In this document: piece after piece, positions 17,170 through 26,842 of the stretch
Layout of the letters: each line of letters opens with the position of its first letter
Position numbering within the stretch: the first letter of the stretch is position 1
Source: Paenibacillus brasilensis
Lineage (GTDB): Bacteria > Bacillota > Bacilli > Paenibacillales > Paenibacillaceae
Assembly (NCBI RefSeq): GCF_009363115.1
Contig: NZ_CP045298.1
Coordinates: 2,324,001 to 2,388,000, forward strand
Direction of reading: 5' to 3'
Length of the DNA stretch: 64,000 nt
Position numbers and translations under genes: made by a program
Notes under the pieces: model-generated
Database searches by the model: none
Seen by the model: only the letters and a program-made list of their open reading frames with translations
Told to the model about the DNA's origin: nothing

Positions 17170-18783
17170 ATGATTCCAAGATATCTAGTTGATTTTGATG
17201 TAGCGGAATTGACTAAATTGGAAGCCGACGTGTTAATTATCGGCTCAGGCATTGCAGGCTTATATACGGCGATTAAGGCCGCGGAGGATCGGAACGTGTT
17301 GCTGATCACCAAAAAGGCTTTGATGGAGAGCAACACACGTTATGCACAAGGCGGCATCGCAGCTGTCACATCGGACGAGGATACACCTGCTTCTCATATG
17401 CAGGATACTCTGATTGCTGGTGCAGGCTTGTGTGAACCGGAGGCAGTCAGGACGCTTGTACATGAAGGTCCAGGTGGTATACAGGAGCTAATACGTTTAG
17501 GGACGGCCTTTGACCGGGAGAATGGTGAACTTGCGCTAACACAGGAAGGTGCACACAGTCATCGGCGCATCCTGCATGCGAACGGAGATGCTACCGGATA
17601 TGAAGTTGTCCGCGCGCTGTCAGAGCAGGTTGCTGCTCATCCCGCTATCGAAGTGTGGGAAGAGTGTATGGTCATCGACCTGCTGACGGAACATGGCGAA
17701 TGTATTGGGGCTCTTATCCAAAGGGCGGAGAGCGAAAGATTGTATGTAACTGCCAACGCAACGATTTTATGCTCAGGAGGAAGCGGGCAGTTATTCCGTT
17801 ATACAACCAACCCGGATATTGCAACCGGTGATGGTATCGCTATGGCATATCGTGCGGGAGCGATTGTGCGCGATATGGAGTTCGTACAGTTTCATCCGAC
17901 GGCGTTGTGCTATCCGGGTGCTCCGAGGTTTCTGATTTCCGAAGCCGTACGAGGAGAAGGTGCGGTGTTGCGCAATAACCATGGAGAACGGTTCATGGAG
18001 CAGTATGATTCCCGGCAAGAGCTTGCGCCTAGAGATATCGTAGCCCGTGCTATCGTTCATGAAATGGAACGTACCCAAGCTGCATTTGTATACCTGGATA
18101 TTACACATGAACCGCCTGAGCGGATTAAGCAACGTTTTCCAACAATTTATCGGACGTGCCTGTCTTATGGCCTGGATATGACCACAGACTGGATTCCGAT
18201 TGCGCCTGCTGCGCATTATATGATGGGTGGCATTCAGACCAATTTGTATGGGGAAAGCTCTATTGCTCGTTTGTACGCCTGTGGGGAGGTTTCTTCCACA
18301 GGGGTTCACGGAGCTAATCGTTTGGCGAGTAATTCGTTATCTGAAGCTATCGTATTCGGCAGCAGAATTATTGAACGGCTGCATTCTTTGCCACCGCTTG
18401 CCAATCATACGTTATTAGCTTACAGCGATAACCGTGCAGAGCTCCTGGCTTCATCTGTCGTAGAGGAGCGGCACAAGCTGCAAGAAACAATGGTTCGTTA
18501 TGCTGGAGTGCGTCGGCATGGGGAAGGACTGCAAGCGGCATTAGATGAGCTGCACGCACAACTGCCCGTTTTTAAGGCTATAGTCACCAGCAGGGAAGAG
18601 ATCGAATTTGCCAATTTGCTCACTTGTGCTTTGTTAGTCGCAGACGGTGCCTTGCTACGCGAGGAGAGCCGAGGAGCGCATTATCGCGAGGATTTCCCTA
18701 AGACAGATGATAGCATATGGCAGAAGCATGTTCAGCAGCGACGCGAGCAAGGCATAACGGAGGAGGGTGTTCATGACATCTAA
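17170..18783 (+). CDS. nadB: L-aspartate oxidase
   Basis: This FAD enzyme oxidizes L-aspartate to iminoaspartate, the first step of de novo NAD synthesis. The FAD-binding Rossmann motif DVLIIGSGIAGLYTA is near residue 20, RYAQGGIAA follows, and the signature HGANRLASNSLSEA is near 380. The 537-residue length is normal. ATG 17170 follows AGGTGAAGG; an in-frame start at 17098 would add 24 residues not typical of the family. The 3' end overlaps nadC by 11 bases. The quinolinate synthase partner nadA is not in the window. Confidence 0.95.
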   Translation: MIPRYLVDFDVAELTKLEADVLIIGSGIAGLYTAIKAAEDRNVLLITKKALMESNTRYAQGGIAAVTSDEDTPASHMQDTLIAGAGLCEPEAVRTLVHEGPGGIQELIRLGTAFDRENGELALTQEGAHSHRRILHANGDATGYEVVRALSEQVAAHPAIEVWEECMVIDLLTEHGECIGALIQRAESERLYVTANATILCSGGSGQLFRYTTNPDIATGDGIAMAYRAGAIVRDMEFVQFHPTALCYPGAPRFLISEAVRGEGAVLRNNHGERFMEQYDSRQELAPRDIVARAIVHEMERTQAAFVYLDITHEPPERIKQRFPTIYRTCLSYGLDMTTDWIPIAPAAHYMMGGIQTNLYGESSIARLYACGEVSSTGVHGANRLASNSLSEAIVFGSRIIERLHSLPPLANHTLLAYSDNRAELLASSVVEERHKLQETMVRYAGVRRHGEGLQAALDELHAQLPVFKAIVTSREEIEFANLLTCALLVADGALLREESRGAHYREDFPKTDDSIWQKHVQQRREQGITEEGVHDI

Positions 18784-19663
18784 CAGCGAGCATTATGGAG
18801 AGTTTAGCGGATATCAGGAAGAGCTGTTGGCACAGATTCGCAGCTGGCTGCGTGAGGATACGGGTTCCGGCGATGTAACCACGCGCTGGACGATTGAGCC
18901 GGGTCACCAGTCAAAGGCTGTAATACATGCCAAGGAGCCTGGCATTGTTGCGGGTTTATCTGTGGCTGAACTTGTATTTCAGGTAGTCGATCCTTCCTTG
19001 TCATTCACTCCATTGGTGACCGATGGACAGGCGATCAAAAAGGGGAGCATTCTGGCAGAAGTGAATGGGAGTACCCATGCAATTTTGACCGGAGAGCGAC
19101 TGGCACTCAATTTGCTTCAACGGATGTCCGGCATTGCAACGCGGACTCAATCTTTTGTAGATCAATTGCACGGGCTTGCCACCCGCTTGGTGGACACACG
19201 CAAAACAACACCAGGACATCGACTGCTGGAGAAATACGCTGTTCGTGTGGGCGGCGGTTCCAATCATCGCTTTGGCCTGTACGACGCTGTTATGATTAAG
19301 GATAATCATATTAAGGGCGCGGGCGGGATTGCACAGGCAGTAAGTCGAGCACGTGCTCATATACCGCACACCATGACCATTGAGGTTGAGACAGAGAACA
19401 TGAAGCAAGTTCAGGAAGCTCTGGATGCCGGGGCGGATATTATTATGCTGGATAACATGTCCGTTCAGGATATGAAGGAGGCAGTTCGTTTCATTCGTGA
19501 ACGGGCTCCACATGTCAAAACGGAAGCCTCAGGCAATGTATCGCTGGATACCGTACGTGCGATGGCTGAGAGCGGTGTAGATGTGATTTCTGTAGGCAGG
19601 CTGACATATTCCTTTCATAACCTGGATATCAGCCTTGACCTTAACGCGAAGAAAGTTAGGTGA
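18773..19663 (+). CDS. nadC: Nicotinate-nucleotide pyrophosphorylase (carboxylating)
   Basis: NadC (quinolinate phosphoribosyltransferase) converts quinolinate and PRPP to nicotinate mononucleotide, CO2 and pyrophosphate. Recognisable motifs are REDTGSGDVTTRW near the N terminus, DTRKTTPGHRLLEKYAVRVGGG in the middle and IMLDNMSVQDMKEAV late. The 296-residue protein starts at ATG 18773, 6 bases after GGAGGAGG and inside the nadB 3' end, so the two are coupled. coaX follows after 6 bases. Confidence 0.96.
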   Translation: MTSNSEHYGEFSGYQEELLAQIRSWLREDTGSGDVTTRWTIEPGHQSKAVIHAKEPGIVAGLSVAELVFQVVDPSLSFTPLVTDGQAIKKGSILAEVNGSTHAILTGERLALNLLQRMSGIATRTQSFVDQLHGLATRLVDTRKTTPGHRLLEKYAVRVGGGSNHRFGLYDAVMIKDNHIKGAGGIAQAVSRARAHIPHTMTIEVETENMKQVQEALDAGADIIMLDNMSVQDMKEAVRFIRERAPHVKTEASGNVSLDTVRAMAESGVDVISVGRLTYSFHNLDISLDLNAKKVR

Positions 19664-19669
19664 CACCCA

Positions 19670-20437
19670 TTGATTCTTGTAGTGGATGTAGGGAATACCA
19701 ATATTGTTCTGGGGATGTACGAGGGGACCGAACTGCTGCATCATTACCGGATTAGTACCTCCAGACAGGCAACCGCAGATGAATACGGCGTACTTATACA
19801 TAATCTTTTTAGTATGGGTGGCGTGTTAAAGGATGATATTCAAGGGGTTATTATTTCCTCTGTTGTTCCGCCGTTGGTTCGTGTATTGGAGGACATGTGT
19901 GATAAATACATAGGCAGAACACCGTTAATCGTCGGACCGGGAATCAAGACCGGTCTTAACCTGCGTTATGAAAATCCGCGTGAAGTAGGGGCAGACCGGA
20001 TCGTGAATGCAGTTGCTGCGGTCGAGCAGTTCGGCGGGCCACTGGTTGTGGTGGATTTTGGAACAGCAACGACGTTTGATTGTATTGATGACAAGGGAAA
20101 CTACTTGGGCGGAGTGATTGTGCCAGGTATTGGAATTTCGACGGAGGCATTGTATCAACGGGCTTCCAAGCTGCCCCGCATCGAGCTGGAGAAGCCCAAG
20201 AAGGTTATTGGTCGTAATACGATTCATGCTATGCAAGCCGGGATTATTTTCGGTTACGCGGGCCAAGTGGATGGTATTGTGAAGCGCATAAAGGAAGAAA
20301 TGCAGGCAGAGCCTACGGTTATTGCTACCGGAGGACTTGCTGAGCTCATCGCATCTGAGACACAGAGCATTCAGAAGGTATTGCCGATGCTGACGCTCGA
20401 AGGCTTGCGCATCATTTACCAACGCAACGCTGAATAA
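19670..20437 (+). CDS. coaX: Type III pantothenate kinase
   Basis: CoaX phosphorylates pantothenate in the first step of CoA synthesis. It belongs to the ASKHA fold and is not inhibited by Co[20 protein letters not shown] (phosphate loop) is at the N terminus, [11 protein letters not shown] and [11 protein letters not shown] in the middle, and TGGLAELIA near the end. The start is TTG 19670, with AGGTGA placed 8 bases before it, overlapping the nadC stop region. The length is 255 residues. It sits in an operon with nadB-nadC, which are absent at this place in B. subtilis. Confidence 0.95.
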   Translation: MILVVDVGNTNIVLGMYEGTELLHHYRISTSRQATADEYGVLIHNLFSMGGVLKDDIQGVIISSVVPPLVRVLEDMCDKYIGRTPLIVGPGIKTGLNLRYENPREVGADRIVNAVAAVEQFGGPLVVVDFGTATTFDCIDDKGNYLGGVIVPGIGISTEALYQRASKLPRIELEKPKKVIGRNTIHAMQAGIIFGYAGQVDGIVKRIKEEMQAEPTVIATGGLAELIASETQSIQKVLPMLTLEGLRIIYQRNAE

Positions 20438-20454
20438 AAAAGTGGATATAAGCT

Positions 20455-20505
20455 GCCGCTGAGGCCAGCCGATGATCTTATCGGTTTGGATTAGCGGCGT
20501 TTTTC
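20455..20505 (+). terminator. Probable terminator after coaX
   Basis: GCCGCT (20455-20460) pairs with AGCGGC (20493-20498) around an inner imperfect stem, followed by GTTTTTC. Confidence 0.6.
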
Positions 20506-20654
20506 GTCTATACTGAAATATGTTACGTTTTTGAACGATTCGCGTGATCTGTCAATACAGGTTGTTTATATAGCAGGAAATCATGCTTTAATTAGCGCAA
20601 ACACGAACATAAATAAGCAGCGCAGCTGCCTTGGAGCATAGGGAGGATATCAAT

Positions 20655-21539
20655 ATGGAAAAGAAACAGGATCGGCTTATTCGCGGAACAGCCATGGATG
20701 GAAGGGTTAGAGCTTTTGCTGTTCGTACAACACAGTTGGTGGAGGAATTGCGGAGAAGACATGATACTTATCCTACCGCCACCGCTGCTTTGGGACGTAC
20801 GCTCACAGCGGGTGCCATTATGGGCTCTATGCTAAAAGGCAAAGAGCGACTGACCATCCAAGTTAAAGGTAACGGGCCGATTGGGCAAATCATCGTGGAT
20901 GCCAATGCGGCAGGTGAGGTGCGAGGCTATGTTGCCGAACCGCATGTGCATTTGCCGAGCAACAGCATGGGCAAGCTGGATGTAGCAGGTGCCGTAGGTA
21001 CAGAAGGCTTTATTCATATCATCAAGGATTTGGGATTAAAAGAGCCTTATCGCGGTAGTATTCCGATTATTTCCGGTGAATTGGGTGAGGACTTCACCTA
21101 TTACTTTGCCAAATCGGAGCAGACACCATCGGCGGTGGGCTTAGGCGTGTTGGTGGATACCGATAACTCCGTTATTGTGGCAGGCGGATTCATTATTCAG
21201 TTGCTTCCCGGCTTGAATGATGACGAAATTACAGCCATTGAAAATGCGGTCGGCTCACTTCCACCGGTTACAGCTCTGCTCGATCAAGGACTGGAGCTTG
21301 ATGAAATGCTGCGCTGGATGCTGCCGGACGTTCGGGTTCTCGACGAGACGGATATTCGTTTTCAGTGTGAATGCACACGGGAACGTGTAGAAAAAACATT
21401 GGTCAGCTTGGGAGAAAGCGAATTGACACAATTGATTGAGGAAGAAGGACAGGCCGAAGTTGTGTGCCACTTCTGTAATGAGGCTTATCAGTTTAACAAG
21501 GACGATTTGCAAAAACTGTTAGATCAGGCCAAAGCCTAA
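20655..21539 (+). CDS. hslO: Redox-regulated chaperone Hsp33
   Basis: Hsp33 is a holdase chaperone switched on by oxidative unfolding of a C-terminal zinc center. The four zinc cysteines are present as CxC (C238, C240) and CxxC (C271, C274). The body begins DRLIRGTAMDGRVRAFAVRTT, and the 294-residue length is typical. ATG 20655 follows GGGAGGAT; an upstream in-frame start at 20631 has no ribosome site. It precedes a foldase gene as in Bacillus (yacC-yacD). Confidence 0.96.
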   Translation: MEKKQDRLIRGTAMDGRVRAFAVRTTQLVEELRRRHDTYPTATAALGRTLTAGAIMGSMLKGKERLTIQVKGNGPIGQIIVDANAAGEVRGYVAEPHVHLPSNSMGKLDVAGAVGTEGFIHIIKDLGLKEPYRGSIPIISGELGEDFTYYFAKSEQTPSAVGLGVLVDTDNSVIVAGGFIIQLLPGLNDDEITAIENAVGSLPPVTALLDQGLELDEMLRWMLPDVRVLDETDIRFQCECTRERVEKTLVSLGESELTQLIEEEGQAEVVCHFCNEAYQFNKDDLQKLLDQAKA

Positions 21540-21550
21540 CCGGATAGGCG

Positions 21551-22504
21551 GTGCGAGAGACGACTACACGGGAGAAAGGATTATGGGCAGCTGTCATTAT
21601 CCTGACCGTTAGCGTCACCGCCTTGGGTGGTCTGATCATGCTTCGGGGGCTGGTAAAGCCGGGTGATATAAGCAAGGATGACGGCGATCATACTGTGGCG
21701 GAGATCGGTCAGGAGGGCATATCGGAGGAACAGTGGATTGCAGAACTGAAGAAGTGATACGGAGCCAATACGCTGTTGCAAATGTTGAATCGTAAAGTCG
21801 TGCAAGCTGAAACCAAGCGCCTTGGTATTAAGGTCACCCAAGAGGATCTACAGCAGGTGCTGGAGCAGGACAGTCAAGGATATGCTTCATCTCAAGCCTA
21901 TTTTGAGGAAATGCAGCAGCAGCTTGGTCTAGGTCCGGTTGATTTGCGGAATGAAGCGGAATACCGGATTGGCTTGGAGAAAATAGCCACGCAGGGTATT
22001 CAAATTCAGGAAGCGGAGATTGATGAGTATTGGAAGCAGCATCCCGAGCAATTTGCTACGGGCAAGCAGATCAAACTGGCAGCCCTTTATGTGTCTAAAG
22101 CCGAGGAAGCAGAGGCGTTACTCGAGCGGGTCAAACAAGGGGAAAGATTTGATGCACTGGTTCAAGAGCTTTCAGGTCAGCCCTTTGGGAAAAATACTAG
22201 CGGACAGCTGGGGTGGGTGGATGAGTATGATCCATTTCAACCGGAGACGATCATGAAGGCAGCGAGAGAGCTAAGCTCTGGGGATGTTGCCGGTCCCATC
22301 TCTGTTGACGATGGTTATGCCGTGATCTACGTACAGGATATCCGCCTGAAAGCTTCTCCAGACAAGCAACAGATTCGGCAGCAAATCCGTCGATCTCTTG
22401 CGCTTGCCCAGGCGGCTCCTTTGGAAGAGATTGAGAAAAGCCTGCGCGATAAGTACGGAGCGCGTATTTTATCTGATAAAGATAGGCCGTCTGCTTCTCT
22501 ATGA
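21551..22504 (+). pseudogene. yacD: YacD-like peptidyl-prolyl isomerase interrupted by an in-frame TGA
   Basis: The locus encodes a membrane-anchored parvulin foldase in one reading frame, interrupted by TGA at 21755-21757. Codons 1-68 (GTG start) give a membrane segment (about 11-32) and the start of a SurA-like region ending EEQWIAELKK. The same frame continues YGANTLLQMLNRKVVQAETKRLG and goes on to a PpiC domain and a normal stop at 22504. EELxxxYG...LL continuity across the stop fits the family, so a CGA-to-TGA (Arg) change is the simplest cause. Possible outcomes are a pseudogene, read-through, reinitiation at an inner codon (ATG 21782), or a sequencing error. The gene sits between hslO and cysK as yacD does. 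Confidence 0.8.
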
Positions 22505-22582
22505 GCATGGCAAGACGTTCTGGAATTGAGGAAGCACGGTGCTAAAGGGCGGATCAGCAGCATCGTGTTTTTATCGCTTGTA

Positions 22583-22611
22583 TTGACATTGGAATTGAAG
22601 ATTGTTATGAT
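22583..22611 (+). promoter_or_regulatory. Sigma-A promoter of cysK
   Basis: A perfect TTGACA (22583-22588), a 17-bp spacer and TATGAT (22606-22611), about 120 bp before the cysK start. Confidence 0.88.
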
Positions 22612-22618
22612 TAGCGTA

Positions 22619-22645
22619 TAAAACCAACTATTTTTATCGGAAATT
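22619..22645 (+). promoter_or_regulatory. CymR-box-like operator downstream of the cysK promoter
   Basis: TAAAAC (22619-22624) and ATCGGAAATT (22636-22645) match the two conserved blocks of the B. subtilis CymR motif (TAAWNC ... ATMGGAATT), with one extra base in the right half. It lies at the expected transcription start, where a repressor would block elongation or initiation. Confidence 0.5.
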
Positions 22646-22729
22646 AAATGAGCAGCATAAAGCAAGAATGATCTACAAATGTGATTTCGTTTTTTTTAAT
22701 ATAACATCACAGTCAGGGAGGAACTTATT

Positions 22730-23668
22730 ATGGCTAAAGTCGTTAATAACATTACCGAACTTATTGGGGAAACTCCCCTTGTTCGCCTGAATCGGATCGT
22801 ACCGGAAGATAGCGCTGAAATTTATTTGAAGCTGGAATATCAAAACCCCGGCTCCAGTGTAAAAGACCGTATTGCCATTAGTATGGTAGAGGAAGCTGAA
22901 CGTGAAGGGCTGCTTAAACCAGGTGGTACAATTATTGAAGCGACTAGCGGTAATACAGGAATCGGTTTAGCTATGGTTGCTGCTGCGAAGGGCTATAAGG
23001 CAGTAATCGTTATGCCAGAAACGATGAGTATAGAACGCCGTAACCTGCTGCGTGCTTACGGAGCTGATCTTGTGTTGACACCTGGATCGGAAGGTATGAA
23101 CGGTTCTGTTAAGAAAATGGAAGAGCTGCTGAGTGAAAATCCGGATTATTTTGCTGCAGAGCAGTTCAAAAATAAAGCTAATATCAAAATTCATCGTGAA
23201 ACGACGGGTCCTGAGATTGTTGAAGCGATTCGCTCCATCGGCGGATCTCTGGATGCTTTTGTAGCAGGCGTGGGTACGGGCGGAACTATCTCTGGCGCCG
23301 GAGAAGTGCTCAAGAAGGAATTCCCGGAAATTAAAATTGTCGCTGTAGAGCCGGCTTCTTCTCCATTATTAGCTGGCGGTAAGCCAGGGCCTCACAAAAT
23401 TCAGGGACTGGGTGCCAACTTTATTCCTGAAATTTTGAACCGTGACATCTATGATGAGATTATTCATGTAGAAAACGATGAAGCTTTTGAGGTAGCGCGT
23501 AAAGTAGCCAAAGAAGAAGGTATTTTGTCGGGTATTTCCTCTGGTGCGGCTGTTCACGCGGCTTTGAAGCTGGCTAAGCAATTGGGCAAGGGTAAACGAA
23601 TTGTTGTCATTATTCCAAGTAATGGCGAACGTTATCTGAGTACACCACTATACAATTTCGAGCTGTAA
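22730..23668 (+). CDS. cysK: Cysteine synthase A (O-acetylserine sulfhydrylase)
   Basis: This PLP enzyme makes cysteine from O-acetylserine and sulfide; in Bacillus it also partners the repressor CymR. The PLP lysine K45 lies in PGSSVKDR, the substrate loop TSGNTG at 72-77, and the PLP-phosphate loop GTGGTISG near residue 182. The 312-residue length is normal, and AGGGAGG precedes ATG 22730. It has its own strong promoter and a CymR-like operator, which suggests repression when cysteine is plentiful. A terminator follows. Confidence 0.97.
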   Translation: MAKVVNNITELIGETPLVRLNRIVPEDSAEIYLKLEYQNPGSSVKDRIAISMVEEAEREGLLKPGGTIIEATSGNTGIGLAMVAAAKGYKAVIVMPETMSIERRNLLRAYGADLVLTPGSEGMNGSVKKMEELLSENPDYFAAEQFKNKANIKIHRETTGPEIVEAIRSIGGSLDAFVAGVGTGGTISGAGEVLKKEFPEIKIVAVEPASSPLLAGGKPGPHKIQGLGANFIPEILNRDIYDEIIHVENDEAFEVARKVAKEEGILSGISSGAAVHAALKLAKQLGKGKRIVVIIPSNGERYLSTPLYNFEL

Positions 23669-23703
23669 TTACGCCGCATTTGTGTATACTATATGTAAGT
23701 AAT

Positions 23704-23742
23704 CCCTCATTTCCCTGTTGTCAGGGGGTGGGGGTTTCTTTT
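23704..23742 (+). terminator. Terminator after cysK
   Basis: A stem of about 13 bp with several G-T pairs and one bulge (23704-23717 with 23722-23734) is followed by TTTCTTTTT. Confidence 0.6.
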
Positions 23743-23795
23743 TAAGGAGAGAATACAGACTTTTCGCTAAGGAATGGAAGGGGAAGCGCACACGG

Positions 23796-25361
23796 ATGAA
23801 ATCGACAGCTAGAGTGACGGCCGCACAGTGGCAGGTTTGGCAGGAGGAGGGTTGGAGTATACTTCCTTATATTGCTGAGTATCAGTTACCCGTGGGAGGT
23901 TTACCGTTATCATGGCGCAAGGCTTGGGAGGATTCATCGCCATATGCCTTTTTGCTGGAGAGCGGTAAAGGCGGGAGATACACCTATCTGGGCTTAAATC
24001 CGGTTGCCTTATTGGAGGGCAAGGGAGAACATGCAGTTTGGACGGATCTACAAAATGGGGAGCATGGTGATATATATGGTCAACCTTTGACCATTATGAA
24101 CGACTGGATTGCCCCCTACCGTGCGCCGCGTGTACCTGGCCTGCCTTTTTTCACTGGAGGATTTGCGGGTTATCTGGGCTACGATGTAGCTCGCTCGCTG
24201 GAGCGTTTGCCCATTCAGGCTGCAGATGATACAGACATACCTGATTATGTATGGATGCGAGTAAATGAGCTGTGGATTTATGATCACGAAAAATCGTGCA
24301 TATATTGCGCTGTTCATGCTGCGCTGGCTGAGCCCAAAAACATACTTTCCGAGCTTTATGCGGAAGCTGCCCGGCGGGCAGAACGGATGTTGATTCAGTG
24401 GAAGAAAATCATGGATGGCGGAGAGACTGATCCAGCGTATCCTCGGCGCTGTACAAGGCTTGCCGAAGCCGAGTCGTTGACTGTTCATCATGAATCTGAA
24501 GGTTGGGAAGCAGCATTCGACCAGACCGATTTTGAGTATGCTGTGAAACGTGTACAGGAATATATCGCACAGGGTGACGTATTTCAGGTGAACCTGTCGA
24601 TTCGCCAGCAACGTACGCTTGCAGCCCGCCCAGAGGATATATATGAATGGCTGCGTCTGCTGAACCCTTCCCCTTATATGGGGATGCTGCGTATGCCGGA
24701 TTTACAGATCGTCAGTGGCTCGCCGGAGCTGCTGGTGAAGCTGGAGGATGGACGTGTCAGCGCACGACCTATTGCAGGCACGAGAAGAAGGGGGCTGACA
24801 CCGGATGAGGATTCCGCTATGGCTGCCGAGCTTCTCTCGAGTGAAAAAGAACGTGCCGAGCACATTATGCTCGTCGATTTGGAACGTAACGATATCGGGC
24901 GGATTGCCGAATATGGCTCGGTCCATGTGCCTGAACTGCTGACTGTCGAATATTATTCGCATGTGATGCACCTGGTTTCCCAGGTTGAGGGAAAATTAGC
25001 CCCCGGTCGCACGGCCATAGATGTGATTGCCGCTACCTTCCCAGGCGGGACTATTACCGGCGCACCCAAGGTGCGCACGATGGAAATCATTGAAGAATTA
25101 GAGCCTGTCCGGCGAGGTCCTTATACAGGTTCTCTTGGATGGATTGACTATAACGGCAATATGGAATTAAATATTATAATAAGAACACTAGCTGTCAAAG
25201 GCAGCACTGCCTATTTACAGACAGGTGCGGGTATCGTTATTGATTCAGACCCGTACAGGGAATATCGGGAATGTCGGAACAAGGCCAGAGCTGTTATGAA
25301 GGCGGTACAATGTGGTGAAGAAGAAGCTGCTGTGAACAGGAGCGGTATTATAGGAGGGTGA
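23796..25361 (+). CDS. pabB: Aminodeoxychorismate synthase component I
   Basis: PabB converts chorismate with ammonia from PabA to 4-amino-4-deoxychorismate in the PABA/folate pathway. The 521-residue protein has the TrpE/PabB N-terminal domain and a chorismate-binding C-terminal half, with [55 protein letters not shown] and [12 protein letters not shown] in order. The PIAGT motif has Ala where E. coli PabB has Lys274. The operon with pabA-pabC-folP favours PabB over TrpE. ATG 23796 follows AAGGGGAAG; an earlier in-frame start at 23718 overlaps the terminator. Confidence 0.92.
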   Translation: MKSTARVTAAQWQVWQEEGWSILPYIAEYQLPVGGLPLSWRKAWEDSSPYAFLLESGKGGRYTYLGLNPVALLEGKGEHAVWTDLQNGEHGDIYGQPLTIMNDWIAPYRAPRVPGLPFFTGGFAGYLGYDVARSLERLPIQAADDTDIPDYVWMRVNELWIYDHEKSCIYCAVHAALAEPKNILSELYAEAARRAERMLIQWKKIMDGGETDPAYPRRCTRLAEAESLTVHHESEGWEAAFDQTDFEYAVKRVQEYIAQGDVFQVNLSIRQQRTLAARPEDIYEWLRLLNPSPYMGMLRMPDLQIVSGSPELLVKLEDGRVSARPIAGTRRRGLTPDEDSAMAAELLSSEKERAEHIMLVDLERNDIGRIAEYGSVHVPELLTVEYYSHVMHLVSQVEGKLAPGRTAIDVIAATFPGGTITGAPKVRTMEIIEELEPVRRGPYTGSLGWIDYNGNMELNIIIRTLAVKGSTAYLQTGAGIVIDSDPYREYRECRNKARAVMKAVQCGEEEAAVNRSGIIGG

Positions 25362-25366
25362 GTCGT

Positions 25367-25942
25367 ATGATTTTGGTGATTGATAATTATGATTCGTTTA
25401 CGTACAATCTTGTTCAATATTTGGGTGAGCTTGGCGAAGAAGTAACCGTAAAACGGAACGATGAGATTGATGTGAAAGGCATAGAAGAGCTGGCACCAGA
25501 GCATATTTTGATCTCGCCGGGCCCATGCACGCCGAACGAGGCGGGAATATCATTGGATGTGATTCGTCATTTTAAAGGTCGTATCCCAATTTTCGGCGTA
25601 TGTCTCGGTCACCAGGCCATCGGACAGGCTTTTGGCGGTAAGGTTATCCGGGCTGAAAGGCTCATGCACGGTAAAACATCACCGATTCTCCATCACAATA
25701 CGTCGGTATTCGAAGGCTTGCCATCACCGTTCACAGCGACCCGGTATCATTCGCTGCTGGTGGAGCGTGAGAGCCTACCTGAATGTCTGGAGATTACCGC
25801 TGAAACTGCAGAGGGTGAAATTATGGGTTTACGGCATAAAGAATTCGCCGTAGAAGGAGTCCAGTTCCATCCCGAATCCATTATTACCGACTACGGGCAT
25901 CAACTGCTGCGCAATTTCCTAAAACGCAAGGTAGGCGTCTGA
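25367..25942 (+). CDS. pabA: Aminodeoxychorismate/anthranilate synthase glutamine amidotransferase
   Basis: This class I glutamine amidotransferase supplies ammonia to PabB; in Bacillus the same subunit also serves TrpE (PabA/TrpG). The nucleophile Cys is in [10 protein letters not shown] near residue 79, and His-Glu are in QFHPESI near 168. [20 protein letters not shown] starts at ATG 25367, 9 bases after AGGAGGG; a GTG at 25358 is an alternative. It is 191 residues long. It follows pabB by 5 bases. Confidence 0.95.
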   Translation: MILVIDNYDSFTYNLVQYLGELGEEVTVKRNDEIDVKGIEELAPEHILISPGPCTPNEAGISLDVIRHFKGRIPIFGVCLGHQAIGQAFGGKVIRAERLMHGKTSPILHHNTSVFEGLPSPFTATRYHSLLVERESLPECLEITAETAEGEIMGLRHKEFAVEGVQFHPESIITDYGHQLLRNFLKRKVGV

Positions 25943-25945
25943 TTT

Positions 25946-26842
25946 ATGAAATATATCGGAGTCAACGGCGTCCTAACGGAAGCCGCAAAAGCCGTGATTC
26001 ACGTAAGTGATCACGGCTTTTTATACGGCATGGGCTTGTTTGAAACGTTTCGCACCTACAAAGGCGTTCCATTCCTGCTGGATCGGCATTTGCATAGACT
26101 GGCAGAAGGCGCCCGCATGCTCGGCATTCCTTTTCAACCGGACGAAGAGCGGCTTACGAGACATATCCAAAGTCTGATGGTGGCAAATGGATTGGACGAG
26201 GCCTATATCCGCTACACCGTGTCAGCGGGGGAAGAGGTGCTAGGCTTGCCATCTGGTGACTACACGCAGCCCAACCATATTTTGTTCGTCAAGCCGCTGC
26301 CCTCGACAAATACACAGGCCGGGGAACCGACTTCCCCATCGGCGCTTCAGTTGCTGCGAACCCCAAGGAATACGCCAGAGGGTGAGATTCGCTTAAAATC
26401 ACTCCATTATATGAACAATATTCTTGCGAAGCGGGAGCTTCAGCAGTACGCTGCCGCCGTTCAGTATAAGGCCGAAGGGATGATGCTTACGGCCAATGGT
26501 TTTCTGGCAGAGGGAATGGTCAGCAACCTGTTCTTTGTACGACAGGATACGTTGTATACGCCTGACTTGTCTACGGGAATTCTGCCAGGCATTACGCGTG
26601 AGTTCGTTTTGGAGCTGGCTCAATTACGAGGCATTCCCTATAAGCAAGGGCTGTACCGTTGGGATGAGTTGAAGTGGGCTAATGAAATTTTTATGACCAA
26701 CTCCATACAAGAAATAAGGCCTGTCCATTTGCTGCTGGAGCCGGACGGAGCAACACATCATATACCGGATTCCTCGGCACCGACCGGGCCCATAACAGCC
26801 TTGCTGTTGCACGACTATAGACAGAAAGCAGGGATCAAGTGA
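25946..26842 (+). CDS. pabC: Aminodeoxychorismate lyase
   Basis: PabC is a PLP enzyme of fold type IV that splits aminodeoxychorismate into PABA and pyruvate. The N-terminal SDHGFLYGMGLFETFRTY, LKSLHYMNNILAKRE containing the PLP lysine near residue 154, and EIFMTNSIQEIRPV are typical. The 298 residues fit. It sits directly after pabA and overlaps folP by 4 bases, which separates it from D-amino acid or branched-chain aminotransferases of the same fold. Confidence 0.94.
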   Translation: MKYIGVNGVLTEAAKAVIHVSDHGFLYGMGLFETFRTYKGVPFLLDRHLHRLAEGARMLGIPFQPDEERLTRHIQSLMVANGLDEAYIRYTVSAGEEVLGLPSGDYTQPNHILFVKPLPSTNTQAGEPTSPSALQLLRTPRNTPEGEIRLKSLHYMNNILAKRELQQYAAAVQYKAEGMMLTANGFLAEGMVSNLFFVRQDTLYTPDLSTGILPGITREFVLELAQLRGIPYKQGLYRWDELKWANEIFMTNSIQEIRPVHLLLEPDGATHHIPDSSAPTGPITALLLHDYRQKAGIK

